Part shown: positions 14,014 through 23,283 of the stretch, in pieces
Position numbering within the stretch: position 1 is the stretch's first letter
How the letters are laid out: each line of letters begins with the position of its first letter
DNA from: Catalinimonas alkaloidigena
GTDB taxonomy: Bacteria; Bacteroidota; Bacteroidia; Cytophagales; Flexibacteraceae
Direction: 5' to 3'
DNA length: 64,000 nt
NCBI RefSeq assembly: GCF_900100765.1
Contig: NZ_FNFO01000010.1
Coordinates: forward strand, 217,025 to 281,024
Made by a program: the position numbers and the translations under genes
Notes under the pieces: model-generated
The model's input: the letters and a program-made list of their open reading frames with translations, nothing else
What the model was told of the DNA's origin: nothing
The model's database searches: none

Positions 14014-16995
14014 CTAGTAATATGCTTTTATGTAGGCGTACGCTTTTTCAAAGAGCGCCTGCTCCTTGTGCAACTGGTACTTCAGCAACGCCTTACGAAG
14101 GGACTTCTGCACCTCCCGCTCACCGCTGCTGGTGGTTTGCCAGCCAGGGAAACGAACGACTTTCACGATGTTATCGATGTCGTTGACGATGCGTTCAGCG
14201 ATGGCGGGAGTCTGGTCGGTACGGGCCTCCAGGAACAATTCGGTCAGGGCCGCTTTCGCTGTTTTCTGTTCCTGCTGGTCCAGTTCCTCCTTTTCTGCCT
14301 CGACGGTTTCCTGGGCCAGTTTACACAGCTCCTTGATGAACTCGATACTGGTGATTAGGCCCGCCTCGGCACGACTGCGTAGGGTTTCCAGGCGTTCACT
14401 CAACTCCTGGAACCGCGGTTGACCCGCCCGTTTTTTGAACCGGTTCACCAAGACGCGTTCCAGCTTCTTCACCTCCTTTGGGTCAGGGTTCTGGAACAGA
14501 TCGTCGATGACGTTAGCGTCAAGCACATATTCGGACAGCTCGTGGTCAATGCCGGTGACGTGGATGTTCTGGTGAATCAGTTCAGTGGTCTTTGCCCCGA
14601 GGGCATGCCACCAGAGTTTTCCGATGTTGTCGGAGGCAGGCTTCAACGACTGGTACACCGCAGACAACCACCGGTAATCTTCTTGGTGGGGGTTCAGGAC
14701 ATTATCAGGGGAAAGCGACTCCCAAATTTTGTTCAGGTAGTTGTAATCCTGAGCAAACGCATCCCGCCCCTCGTCAGTAGGAAGTGCGCTCTGAGCAGCT
14801 TCCAGGCCTTCAAATCCAACCAGGGTGCGGTCTACGCTTGCGAAGTGTTGCAGGCATTTCGCCACCGCATCTGGCAGCTGTTCACGGAGTTCCTGAAGAT
14901 TCGAGATGACGGCATGGACGCTCTGTTCATCGAACTGGAGGGCCAGGGCCGCATCGTCAAAGATGCCGAAGTAGTCCACGATCCGCCCGAATTTTTTATT
15001 GGGGTACAACCGGTTCGTGCGGCAGATGGCCTGCAACAGGGTGTGATCTTTCAAGGACTTGTCCAGGTACATGGTCTGGAGGATCGGCGCATCGAAGCCC
15101 GTTAGCAACTTGGCGGTGACGATGACAAATTTCATGGGGGAGTCTTTGTCCTCGAACAGTTCGATTTTCTTCTCCAGCTGTTCCTTATCCAACCCCCACC
15201 GCTGTTTGAACGCCCAGTCGTCGTTGGCCGAGGTCGAGATGACCACCAGACTGGCATCCTCTGGGAAACGCTTGTCCAGTTCTTCCTTGTACTGGATGCA
15301 GGCGTAGCGGTCAGGGGTCACGATCATGGCTTTGAATCCGTGGGGCTCGACCTTCTCGCGGAAATGCTGGGCGATGTCTTCCACGATGGTGGCGATGCGT
15401 TCCGGTGATTTCAGGAAGGCAGCCATCTTCGCCGCTTTCTTGCTGAGGGCATCGGCCTGTTCATCGCTCAGGGCCGCTTCCTCGATCATCTCCCGAAACA
15501 GCTTGTCGAGGTTCACCTTGTCGACGTGGACATTAACCAACCGGGGTTCGAAGTGCAGCTTCAGCGTGGCGTTGTCACGCAGGGAATCCTGGAACGTGTA
15601 ACGGGTCAGGTAGCCGCCTTCGTCATGTTCGGAGCCGAAGGCCCAGAAGGTATTTTTGTCGGCTTTGTTGATGGGGGTGCCGGTGAGGCCGAAGAAGAAC
15701 GCGTTGGGCAGGGCGGCACGCATCTTGCGCGCTAGGTCGCCCTCCTGGGTACGGTGCGCCTCATCAACGAGAACGATGATGTTGTGCCGCTCGTTCATGT
15801 GGGGTTGAGCGTCCCGGAACTTGTAGATGGTGGTGGTGATGATTTTACGGGTATCGGCTTTCAGCAGCTTGGTCAACTCCTCAATGCTGTCGGTGGCGAT
15901 GAGGTTGGGTACGTCGGCCGCGTTGAAGGTGCCGGTGATCTGGGTATCGAGGTCCACGCGATCCACCAGAATAATAACCGTCGGGCTCTTCAGCGCCGGG
16001 TCCTTGCGTAGTTTCTGGGCGGCAAACACCATCAACAAGGACTTCCCTGATCCCTGGAAATGCCAGATGAGCCCCTTCTTGATCTGCCCCGCTCGCACGC
16101 GGTCGACGAGGAGGTTGGTCCCTCCGTACTGCTGGAAGCGGGCCACGATCTTGATTCTCCGCTTCTTCTTATCGGTGGCGAAGATGGCAAAGTGTTGCAG
16201 CATGTCCAGCACCGTCCGGGGGTCCAGGAGGCTGCTCAGTTCGGAGCCGATTTCCTGCAAACCGAGAGCCTTGGCCATCCCGCTCGTGTTTTCGTCCTGC
16301 AACCGCCAGGGAGCCCAGAATTGAAGCGGCGAGCGTATCCCACCGTAGTAGAGATCTTTCCCTTCCGTGGCGAACGAAAACAGGTTAGGGACGAACAGCT
16401 GCGGGATGCTATTCTCGTATACCGAATGCACTTCGTGCGCTCCATCGAGCCAAGACACCGACGGGCGGATCGGCGTTTTCGCCTCCCCGACTATCACCGG
16501 CAACCCGTTGATGAACAGCACCACGTCAGGGATCTTGGTCTCATGGGCCGTGACTCGCAGTTGGTTGGTTACGAGGTAGCGGTTCTGATCGGGATCGTCG
16601 AAGTCGATAAGACGAACGGGTACATACCGGTTGTTCTCTCCGAAAGGCATGGTTTTTTCGCCCCTGATCCATTTGCTGAACTCTTCGTTGGCCCGCACCA
16701 GGCCTACGTGAGTGACTGTCAGGAGAATTGCCCGGAGCTTGTAAATGACCTCATCAGCCAGGGCGGGATTCGCCTGGATTTCGGGGTTTAAGCGGGCCAG
16801 AGCGACCTTTAGTTCGCTTTCCAGGAGGACATCCTGCGGCTCACGTTTCAAAGTCTTGGCGGGGCTGTATTTCCATTTTCCTGATCCGTACGCGGGAAGA
16901 TCCTCGGATACGGGGGGTTGGGGTTGATTCAAGTTAACCCCGCTCAGACGTTGAATAATAAAATATTCAACGCTGTTCAGTTCGTTGAAGGGCAT
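14014..16995 (-). CDS. hsdR: type I restriction enzyme, R subunit
   Basis: The 993-residue motor and nuclease subunit of a type I restriction-modification complex; it translocates DNA using ATP and cuts unmodified DNA. The N-terminal PD-(D/E)xK nuclease is seen as PDVVLFINGLPVIVGEAK, with Glu171 and Lys173. Helicase motif I is GSGKS (Lys318) and motif II is DEAH starting at Asp411. Later helicase motifs include FGLTGTPI and the segment LTGFDAPILQTMYLDK; a C-terminal helical region that docks with HsdM follows. The length is normal. The ATG at 16995 (MPFNELNSVEYFII) is the usual family start. It is the last gene of the leftward operon, 118 bp after darG, the only sizeable gap among the seven genes, so it may have extra control. 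Confidence 0.95.
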   Translation of the reverse strand: MPFNELNSVEYFIIQRLSGVNLNQPQPPVSEDLPAYGSGKWKYSPAKTLKREPQDVLLESELKVALARLNPEIQANPALADEVIYKLRAILLTVTHVGLVRANEEFSKWIRGEKTMPFGENNRYVPVRLIDFDDPDQNRYLVTNQLRVTAHETKIPDVVLFINGLPVIVGEAKTPIRPSVSWLDGAHEVHSVYENSIPQLFVPNLFSFATEGKDLYYGGIRSPLQFWAPWRLQDENTSGMAKALGLQEIGSELSSLLDPRTVLDMLQHFAIFATDKKKRRIKIVARFQQYGGTNLLVDRVRAGQIKKGLIWHFQGSGKSLLMVFAAQKLRKDPALKSPTVIILVDRVDLDTQITGTFNAADVPNLIATDSIEELTKLLKADTRKIITTTIYKFRDAQPHMNERHNIIVLVDEAHRTQEGDLARKMRAALPNAFFFGLTGTPINKADKNTFWAFGSEHDEGGYLTRYTFQDSLRDNATLKLHFEPRLVNVHVDKVNLDKLFREMIEEAALSDEQADALSKKAAKMAAFLKSPERIATIVEDIAQHFREKVEPHGFKAMIVTPDRYACIQYKEELDKRFPEDASLVVISTSANDDWAFKQRWGLDKEQLEKKIELFEDKDSPMKFVIVTAKLLTGFDAPILQTMYLDKSLKDHTLLQAICRTNRLYPNKKFGRIVDYFGIFDDAALALQFDEQSVHAVISNLQELREQLPDAVAKCLQHFASVDRTLVGFEGLEAAQSALPTDEGRDAFAQDYNYLNKIWESLSPDNVLNPHQEDYRWLSAVYQSLKPASDNIGKLWWHALGAKTTELIHQNIHVTGIDHELSEYVLDANVIDDLFQNPDPKEVKKLERVLVNRFKKRAGQPRFQELSERLETLRSRAEAGLITSIEFIKELCKLAQETVEAEKEELDQQEQKTAKAALTELFLEARTDQTPAIAERIVNDIDNIVKVVRFPGWQTTSSGEREVQKSLRKALLKYQLHKEQALFEKAYAYIKAYY

Positions 16996-17113
16996 GAGGT
17001 GGTTGCTTCGAAAAAGAGAAATTCGTCTCCCAATCTAAACATTACCACTCATTTCCCATGAATTTCCTTCACTCGACGTAACAAATGATCATATATCGGA
17101 AGGAAATGGGGGG

Positions 17114-18181
17114 TTACGCCAGGCTCAGCTCACTGGCGTGGTCACGCAGGTGGTCACGGGCGATCTGGACGAACTCTTCCCGGAACAGGCGGGTTTTGCG
17201 GCGTGACCATTCGGTTATCTCCTGAACTACATCCTCGACAGAGGTTTCCGGCGGCCTCTTGTCCAACAGGAAGTCGACGGTGGCGAGGAGTTCGAGGGCA
17301 AAGGACGACTCGAAACCCTGAATCAGCCGCATCACGTTCCGCAGGTTGTTACGCTGGGTGGCGTCGAGCTGGGTGTTGACGTAGGCACGGATTTCCTCCC
17401 ACTTGTCGTAGTTGAGGTGCAGGGGCTCGAAAGGCTTCGCCTCGTTCTGTTCCAGCCCGTGCAGGTAGGTCCCATTCAACCGGTACAGCACATGGTTGAG
17501 CTGAACGGTATAAGGCCCGTAGTGGGACTTTTCGAACTTGAGCCGCATGGGTTCCCCGCTGCGTTGCAGGAAGTAGGCCAGCTTGTTGGCGGCGAACAGG
17601 CTGACGGGCTCTCCTCCGGCTTCGTACTGAAACAGGAGGTAGAGTAGCATGGCGCGGGCGGGCGTAAGTTTTTCTTCTTTCGGACGCTCTTCCCGTTGCA
17701 GGTGGGCCTTGATGGCCTCGTTGGGTTCGTACACCCAGATGTCGGCGGGGGAATCGTGTAGGTACTGTTCGATCAGGGCCTTGACGCGGGGCCACTCCAG
17801 GCCACCGTTGCCGCAGCCCAGGGGGGGTAGGGCGACCGATTGAAAACCGCGCGCTTTGATTTCGGCGGTGAGAGCTTGCAGGCCCGACTCGATGTACTCG
17901 TACTTCGACTTCCCTTTCCAGTGAGCCTTAGTCGGGAAGTTGATGATCGAACGGCGGCCGTTCAGGGTCTCCTCTTCCACGATCAGGAGCTGCCCCACAG
18001 TGAGTTCTTTCTGTTCACAAGCCCGCTTGTACACCTTGAAATTATGAGGGTACTGTTCCTTGAATTGCAAGGCGATGCCCTTCCCCATCACCCCGACGGT
18101 GTTGACGGTGTTGACGAGCGCTTCGGCCTTCGATTCCAGTAAGTTTCCTTTGGTGTAGTGAATCACGGCCAATAATACCAC
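17114..18181 (-). CDS. darG: DarG-like macrodomain antitoxin
   Basis: A 355-residue DarG-type antitoxin that removes ADP-ribose from DNA and also binds the toxin. Residues 1-155 form the macrodomain: HYTKGNLLESKAEALVNTVN, then VGVMGKGIALQFKEQYP, then IINFPTKAHWKGKSKYEYIE and ALPPLGCGNGGLEW. These match the catalytic loops of DarG. The C-terminal ~190 residues (LTPARAMLLYLLFQYEA..., HYGPYTVQLNHVLYRLNGTY) form the toxin-neutralising domain. The start overlaps the end of darT by 19 bp, as expected for the darT-darG order in known operons. In published systems the pair blocks phage replication: DarT modifies thymidine in DNA and DarG keeps it in check. Here it sits inside a type I restriction operon. 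Confidence 0.93.
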   Translation of the reverse strand: MVLLAVIHYTKGNLLESKAEALVNTVNTVGVMGKGIALQFKEQYPHNFKVYKRACEQKELTVGQLLIVEEETLNGRRSIINFPTKAHWKGKSKYEYIESGLQALTAEIKARGFQSVALPPLGCGNGGLEWPRVKALIEQYLHDSPADIWVYEPNEAIKAHLQREERPKEEKLTPARAMLLYLLFQYEAGGEPVSLFAANKLAYFLQRSGEPMRLKFEKSHYGPYTVQLNHVLYRLNGTYLHGLEQNEAKPFEPLHLNYDKWEEIRAYVNTQLDATQRNNLRNVMRLIQGFESSFALELLATVDFLLDKRPPETSVEDVVQEITEWSRRKTRLFREEFVQIARDHLRDHASELSLA

Positions 18182-18816
18182 TTTTCCCCCTTTTCCCTAT
18201 GAACGTCGATCGGTAATTGTAAATCTTTCACCACTCCCTGTATATACTCCTGACGCCCTCGACTTTTGACCAGAATGGCCTGGATGCACGAAATGGGCAC
18301 ATAATCCTTCACTAAAAATTCTGCTTGTTTACGGTCGCGCCGGTCAGTGTCCTCCTCGGTGTTCTTCCACTCCTTGCTCTTCACCACATCCCAGTCGATT
18401 TTATCCAGATCGGATTCATCCTGATAGGAACGGGCGAGGCGGGTTTTGGCGTGACGGTCGGTAAAGAAAAACTCGCAACCCGCCGCCTTGATCCGACTCA
18501 AGCTACTGATCAGGTAGACAAGGTCTTCCTGCGGGCGTTGCTGGATGCCTTTCAATCCCTTTATGATCATGTAGAGCATGGGGGAATGCGGTCCGAAATA
18601 GAAGGGCACGTAATCGCCAAGGGAGCCCGCGTAAAGGCGGCCGGGGATAGGGTACTCCGCGCGGTTCTCGATCAGGGAGCGGTCCCCGATGGCGATGTAA
18701 TTCGGATCAGCCTGGGAATGTTTACGGGTGCAGAGGCCGTGACGCAGGATGTGTTCCACGTTCTGCCAGTGCACCAGCCGATAGAGATAAACTTCCTTGG
18801 GTACCTGCCCCGCCAT
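18163..18816 (-). CDS. darT: DarT-like DNA ADP-ribosyltransferase toxin
   Basis: A 217-residue toxin of the DarT (DUF4433) family that transfers ADP-ribose from NAD+ to thymidine in single-stranded DNA. Signatures are VYLYRLVHWQNVEHILRHGL at the N-terminus (the NAD-binding R-x-x-H-x-x-N block), the family motif LGDYVPFYFGPHSPMLYMI near residue 75, and the catalytic glutamate Glu166 in RKQAEFLVKDYVP. All key blocks are present, so the toxin looks intact. It starts 13 bp after hsdS and overlaps darG by 19 bp, which points to translational coupling. Expression would be tied to that of the restriction-modification genes upstream. Confidence 0.92.
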   Translation of the reverse strand: MAGQVPKEVYLYRLVHWQNVEHILRHGLCTRKHSQADPNYIAIGDRSLIENRAEYPIPGRLYAGSLGDYVPFYFGPHSPMLYMIIKGLKGIQQRPQEDLVYLISSLSRIKAAGCEFFFTDRHAKTRLARSYQDESDLDKIDWDVVKSKEWKNTEEDTDRRDRKQAEFLVKDYVPISCIQAILVKSRGRQEYIQGVVKDLQLPIDVHREKGEKWYYWP

Positions 18817-18829
18817 ACCGCAACCTACG

Positions 18830-20038
18830 TTAAAAAATCTGGTTGATCAGAGCTCTCCGCAGTTCCATAGAGTTAGTAATTTTTAATTTCATCAAACTGA
18901 TGGCGCCGCTAATTTTATCCAGAACCAATACGATTTCATCCTGTACTTCAATTGGTGGCAAACCAATTTTCAATTTTTCCATTCCTTCTTTTGTAATATG
19001 AGGCATTGTGGAACCACTCACCTGTCGCATCATTCTTCTGGTAATTTCTTCCAAATTATAGTACATGAATTGTTGACGAATTCTGTCTTCTTTACATTTA
19101 ACGTTCCATATATGGTAATGAAATATGGCTCTATCCCCACGCCAAATCACTGCTCCAAAAGTTGCAGACCACATGTATAGCAAATCTCCATCTTCGCAGT
19201 AGTTTTTTTCAGGAAGCTTTAAATTAGAATAATAAAAATTTTCTCCTGTCCCAGTTAAGTTCTGAAGACGAATAACAGGTACTCCTGATTCTTCCCACTC
19301 CTGCTTTTTATAAGCGCGTCCATTAATAAAATCGACAACTTCTTTCTGTTGAACAAGTTGATAGTTGGCAGGCATCCATCCTATTTCTGTCTTGACATAC
19401 TGCGATTGCCTTTTACTTGAAATCGTTGCCGGAAATTCGAAGTAATTCTTAAGTCTTATTTCCAAAGCAACCTCCGTTTTATTCAATACCTTTTTATCCC
19501 TCTCCACCACCTCATCAGCGGCCCAGAGGAGTTCGGCCAGGCGGGCTTGCTGGTCGGGGGGCGGGAGGAGGAATTCTTCCTTTTTCAGCGTACCCCAGTT
19601 GATTGTGGGGGAAAGCGAGCCCACGGAGATGTCCACCGCCCGGTGCATGAAGGCATCCGAGTGGAGAAAGAACGGAAAAAGCCGGGGGTCGATCACGTCA
19701 GGCTTTGCACGCAACACCAGCGCGTGAGCGGAACAGAAGCCATCGCAGGTGGTCACGGCGGCTTTGCGCTGGTAAGCCCGACGCCGCCCGAAGATCACGT
19801 CACCGGGGTAGAAGCGCAACTTCGTACCGCTGACGTCATCGCGCTTGCCAGTGCGCTTGATGTGGATCGACTCGGAATCCAGGTGCTCTAGCCCTACGTA
19901 CACGTCTAAGTCGGTCTGGGTGGGGTCCACCCGTTCGTTTACGTTCTTCGCGATCTGATCGAACCGGTAGGTCTTCCAGGTACTTTTATCCAGGTGTTTC
20001 AGCGTGAGCGTATCAGTAACGGTTTCCATTGGGTTCAC
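18830..20038 (-). CDS. hsdS: type I restriction-modification, S (specificity) subunit
   Basis: A 402-residue specificity subunit with two target-recognition domains (TRDs). TRD1 covers about residues 20-165 (YVGLEHLDSESIHIKRTG, YPGDVIFGRRRAYQRKAAV, TINWGTLKKEEFLLPPPDQQ), followed by a helical spacer (ARLAELLWAADEVVERDKKV). TRD2 covers about 215-370 (ETGIGW-like TEIGWMPANYQLV, RLQNLTGTGENFYYSNLKL, MPHITKEGMEKLKIGLPPIE), followed by a second helix. The 3' half of the gene (18830-19490, TRD2) is strikingly AT-rich, while the 5' half is GC-rich like its neighbours, indicating a recombinational swap of TRD2. The ATG at 20038 overlaps the hsdM1 stop by 4 bp. It has no second copy nearby. Confidence 0.94.
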   Translation of the reverse strand: MNPMETVTDTLTLKHLDKSTWKTYRFDQIAKNVNERVDPTQTDLDVYVGLEHLDSESIHIKRTGKRDDVSGTKLRFYPGDVIFGRRRAYQRKAAVTTCDGFCSAHALVLRAKPDVIDPRLFPFFLHSDAFMHRAVDISVGSLSPTINWGTLKKEEFLLPPPDQQARLAELLWAADEVVERDKKVLNKTEVALEIRLKNYFEFPATISSKRQSQYVKTEIGWMPANYQLVQQKEVVDFINGRAYKKQEWEESGVPVIRLQNLTGTGENFYYSNLKLPEKNYCEDGDLLYMWSATFGAVIWRGDRAIFHYHIWNVKCKEDRIRQQFMYYNLEEITRRMMRQVSGSTMPHITKEGMEKLKIGLPPIEVQDEIVLVLDKISGAISLMKLKITNSMELRRALINQIF

Positions 20039-21495
20039 TTCAAAATTTCGAATAGAGATTCCATGCTCCGTTTCAGGTCTGCGGATGCATTCTCCCAGTT
20101 TTCCAGCACTTCTTCGAAGGGGGTGGCTTCGCCCGTCCGGTCTACGTTGCTCAGGTAAAGCGATATGTTCAGGCTGGCCCCATTGCTCAGGACTTCCCCC
20201 GTGTCCACCACCTTGCAGAATCCGTCCTGGTCCTCAAAGGCCCGGTAAGCCTCGTAAATCCGGGTGATGTGGTGCAGGTCCAGGTAGGCCATGTTTTTCT
20301 CCTGACGGACCTCTTTCACCGCGTTGATGAACAGGATTTTGCCCTGTTTCTCAGGGGGCTTCTGGTTGCGTGTCATCAGGAGACACGCTTCCATCGGAGA
20401 GTTGTAAAACAGGTTCGGCCCCAGCCCGATCACGCACTCCACGCGATCCTCTTCGATCATCCGGCGGCGCATCCCTTCCTCGGCATCGCGGAACAGAATC
20501 CCGTGGGGCCAGAGGGCAATGGAGCGTCCGCGTTCCGGGTGCAGGCTCTGCTGGATGTGCTGCTGGAAGGCGTAGTCGGCACAGCCCTGCGGCGGGGTAC
20601 CCCAGAGGTTCCGCCCGAACGGATCTTTTTCAAAGGTGCTGCGGTTCCATGACTTGATCGAGTACGGGGGGTTGGCCAGCACCACGTCGAACTGCATCAG
20701 CGCATCGTTCTCCAGAAAGGCCGGATAACTCAGCGTGTCGCCGCGCACCACATGGAACTCCTCGATGCCGTGCAGGAACATGTTCATGCGGGCAATGGCC
20801 GAGGTCAGGAGGTTGATTTCCTGCCCGTAGAGGCGCAGCGTGCGGTACTCCTTCCCTTCCGTTTTCAGGTGGAGGGCGCAGTTCAACAGGAGCCCGCCCG
20901 AGCCGCAGGTGGGGTCATACACGCTCTCCCCAGGCTGCGGGTCCATCAGCATGGTCATCAGCTTCACCACCGTGCGGTTGGTGTAAAACTCGGCGGCGGT
21001 GTGGCCGCTGTCGTCCGCAAACTGCTTGATCAGGTACTCGTAGGCGTTGCCCAGTTGATCGTCAGGTACACTCTTCAGGTCGAGGGTGTGCTGCGAGTAG
21101 TGCTCCATCAGGTTCAGCAACGTCTCGTCACTCAGCCGGTCCTTATTGGTCCAGCTCGCGTCTCCGAAGATGCCGAACAGCGTGTCAGGGTTGGCCTTCT
21201 CGATGGCCCGCATGGCGTCCTGCAACGCCAGCCCTACGTTGGTGGTCGTCTCCCGTACGTGCTGCCAGTGCGCCCCTGGAGGCACCTGGAAGTGGTGATG
21301 CTCGGCAAAGGCGGCGTACTCCAGGTCCCCGTCACTCTCGTCGAGTGCCCGCTGAAACTCTTCGTCGTACACGTCGCAGATCCGTTTGTAGAACAGAAGC
21401 GGGAAGATGTACTGCTTGTAGTCGCCCGCGTCGATGTGGCCACGCAGGTAGGTGGCCGCTCCCCAGAGGTAGCGTTCCAGTTGTTGTTGCGTCAT
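20035..21495 (-). CDS. hsdM: type I restriction-modification, M subunit (copy 1)
   Basis: A 486-residue N6-adenine methyltransferase subunit. The N-terminal helical domain (YLWGAATYLRGHIDAGDYKQ, FPLLFYKRICDVYDEEF) precedes the SAM-binding motif DPTCGSGG (Asp194) and the catalytic motif NPPY (Asn275). Later RVECVIGLGPNLFYNSPMEA and ILFINAVKEVRQEKNMAYL are standard for HsdM. It methylates the host's recognition sites together with HsdS and is required for restriction with HsdR. It overlaps hsdS and the DUF262 gene by 4 bp on either side, so the three are translationally coupled. It shares the whole fold and many blocks with the second hsdM at 23284-24813 but is clearly diverged from it. Confidence 0.95.
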   Translation of the reverse strand: MTQQQLERYLWGAATYLRGHIDAGDYKQYIFPLLFYKRICDVYDEEFQRALDESDGDLEYAAFAEHHHFQVPPGAHWQHVRETTTNVGLALQDAMRAIEKANPDTLFGIFGDASWTNKDRLSDETLLNLMEHYSQHTLDLKSVPDDQLGNAYEYLIKQFADDSGHTAAEFYTNRTVVKLMTMLMDPQPGESVYDPTCGSGGLLLNCALHLKTEGKEYRTLRLYGQEINLLTSAIARMNMFLHGIEEFHVVRGDTLSYPAFLENDALMQFDVVLANPPYSIKSWNRSTFEKDPFGRNLWGTPPQGCADYAFQQHIQQSLHPERGRSIALWPHGILFRDAEEGMRRRMIEEDRVECVIGLGPNLFYNSPMEACLLMTRNQKPPEKQGKILFINAVKEVRQEKNMAYLDLHHITRIYEAYRAFEDQDGFCKVVDTGEVLSNGASLNISLYLSNVDRTGEATPFEEVLENWENASADLKRSMESLFEILK

Positions 21496-23276
21496 GCTTC
21501 GATCTGGGTCTTGGTGTCCGTAGTTACCCCCAGTTGTTTAGACAGGTGTGCTTTCAACAGGGCCTTTCGGGCTTCGTAAAAGGCGACGAAATTATCGAAG
21601 GTTAACGACACCTCATCAGGAAAGAGGTGCTGCCGCATGAAGTCCCGTTGTTCGTAGGTGGCCGGATATTTCTCATTCAGCCACTCCTGCAACATCTTCC
21701 CGTTTTTCTCGGTGTTCTCCGAGGCGGGCAGAAGCTGAAGGTTAGGCAAGTGATTGAACCGTTGACGGTAAGCCTCCCTCTCATTCGGATCGTCGATGCC
21801 CTGGCTGCGGAGTTTGTGGTCGGTGAAGAACCGCTGAGGATGCACATGATCCTGGTGATACCGGACACTCAGGTTCAAGCCCGGATAAAGGAGGGTCAGC
21901 GCACTGTACGCCAGTGAACTCCCGTATTCAATTTCCAGGAGGTTTTCGATGTCGTCCTCCGTGAAGACGATGGTTTTGTTGGTTCCCTTGTACCGCTCGA
22001 TGATTTGAGCCAAGGGAAACGCTCCCAGATGCTCCTTGATCAGGTTGCGGAACGTAGGATACAGCGCATCTGGCGTACCGCTGAAGACCCTTTTCAACAG
22101 CGTCCGAACCAACCAATGCCGGATCTGCTTGCGGTCATCGGCATAAACGCCTGCCGACAGGAACGAAGCATCCCGTTCATTATGCATCAGGTAGTAGGCG
22201 ATGGGGATCACCGCGTTCGTGGAAGTGAGGTTGTCACGGTTGAAGCCGAAACCGGCGATCAGAGTGATGGCGTTGCGGATGGCATCCGAAATGACGTCCC
22301 ACCGCTCTTCGATGTGCATCATGTTCTTCTTCGTGAAGTTGTCCACCTTGAACCGCACATCGTTGAAGTCACCGAGGACCAGACAAGACTTCAGTACGAA
22401 ATCCTTGGTGAAGTTAAACCCATCGCCAATGCCGTTGATCTCGTCCACGAAGCGATGAATTTCCTCCCGTGCGTCCTTTTCACGCCATTGGGCAGTCGCC
22501 ACTGAAAGCAACAGGTCGGAGTAACTCAGCTTGGTCCCGCCGCTGTTGATGCGGATGAAGATCTGCAACACCTTGTCCAGCGCTTCTCCTTCTTCCTGGA
22601 AGTAACTGAGCGTCCCCTTCTGGTGAATAATATTGAAAAGTTTGGTCAGCGTGTTCAGCGCGTAACTGGTCTGCTCTACCAGATATATGGAAGTATCCAT
22701 CAATCCCTGTAGCATCAGGAACTGCATGGTCTTCGATATGTCATCGAAGTCAAGAATTTGGCCTACTTCAAACCACCAGTACCCGTCACGAGCTTTGGCT
22801 TCGTCAGACGTCAGGAACTGGAAGTCGTATTCCATTTCCATCTCCTCCGCCGGGCGCAACAGGTTCAAGTAGAGTTTCCGTTTGGGAAACGCGTGAGGAC
22901 TGTCCCACCGGTAATACGGGATTTTTTTGGCGTAGCTCCCTCGCAAAGCGATGTACAGGGAGGTCAGGCGTTGCTGCCCGTCGAGGATGGCGATCACGTC
23001 TTCGTCGGCGCTCAGGTCCGCCTTACTATTATGGGTAGCGTTCTTTTCGTGGTAGTCCTTCAGGAACTCGTAAAACTGGAAATCCTGAATGCGGGATTTA
23101 TCAACCTTCCAAAGGAGAAATGTGCTGATGGGGTACTCCCGCATCAAGGAGTCAAAGAGCTGTTCGATCTGGTCCGGGTTCCAGACAAATTCGCGCTGAA
23201 TGGAAGGCAGGACGAATTTGCGCTTCTGGATACGGGTGATGGCATCCTTGATGGTGATGGGTGTCTGGTAGGCCAT
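21492..23276 (-). CDS. DUF262 (GmrSD/SspE-like) protein with C-terminal HNH-type region
   Basis: A 594-residue protein. The N-terminal half has the DUF262 ParB/Srx-like domain: FVLPSIQREFVWNPDQIEQLFDSL (residues 17-40), YPISTFLLWKV and the invariant DGQQR at 99-103, which binds or hydrolyses nucleotides in this family. The C-terminal half carries a DUF1524/HNH-like block, YHQDHVHPQRFF near residue 475, followed by NLQLLPASENTEKNGK, which looks like the His-Asn part of an HNH nuclease. Two-domain proteins of this plan include GmrSD, which cuts glucosylated phage DNA, and SspE, which protects phosphorothioated hosts. It is embedded between the two hsdM genes, overlaps hsdM1 by 4 bp and starts 7 bp after hsdM2. 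A defence role is likely; its link to the methylases is inference. Confidence 0.85.
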   Translation of the reverse strand: MAYQTPITIKDAITRIQKRKFVLPSIQREFVWNPDQIEQLFDSLMREYPISTFLLWKVDKSRIQDFQFYEFLKDYHEKNATHNSKADLSADEDVIAILDGQQRLTSLYIALRGSYAKKIPYYRWDSPHAFPKRKLYLNLLRPAEEMEMEYDFQFLTSDEAKARDGYWWFEVGQILDFDDISKTMQFLMLQGLMDTSIYLVEQTSYALNTLTKLFNIIHQKGTLSYFQEEGEALDKVLQIFIRINSGGTKLSYSDLLLSVATAQWREKDAREEIHRFVDEINGIGDGFNFTKDFVLKSCLVLGDFNDVRFKVDNFTKKNMMHIEERWDVISDAIRNAITLIAGFGFNRDNLTSTNAVIPIAYYLMHNERDASFLSAGVYADDRKQIRHWLVRTLLKRVFSGTPDALYPTFRNLIKEHLGAFPLAQIIERYKGTNKTIVFTEDDIENLLEIEYGSSLAYSALTLLYPGLNLSVRYHQDHVHPQRFFTDHKLRSQGIDDPNEREAYRQRFNHLPNLQLLPASENTEKNGKMLQEWLNEKYPATYEQRDFMRQHLFPDEVSLTFDNFVAFYEARKALLKAHLSKQLGVTTDTKTQIEA

Positions 23277-23283
23277 AAGTCGT

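Noticed and set aside
14014-16995. HsdR as part of a BREX or DISARM system
   Set aside because: No PglZ, BrxC/L, DrmA/B or PLD genes are present, and the nuclease and helicase motifs fit an ordinary type I R subunit.
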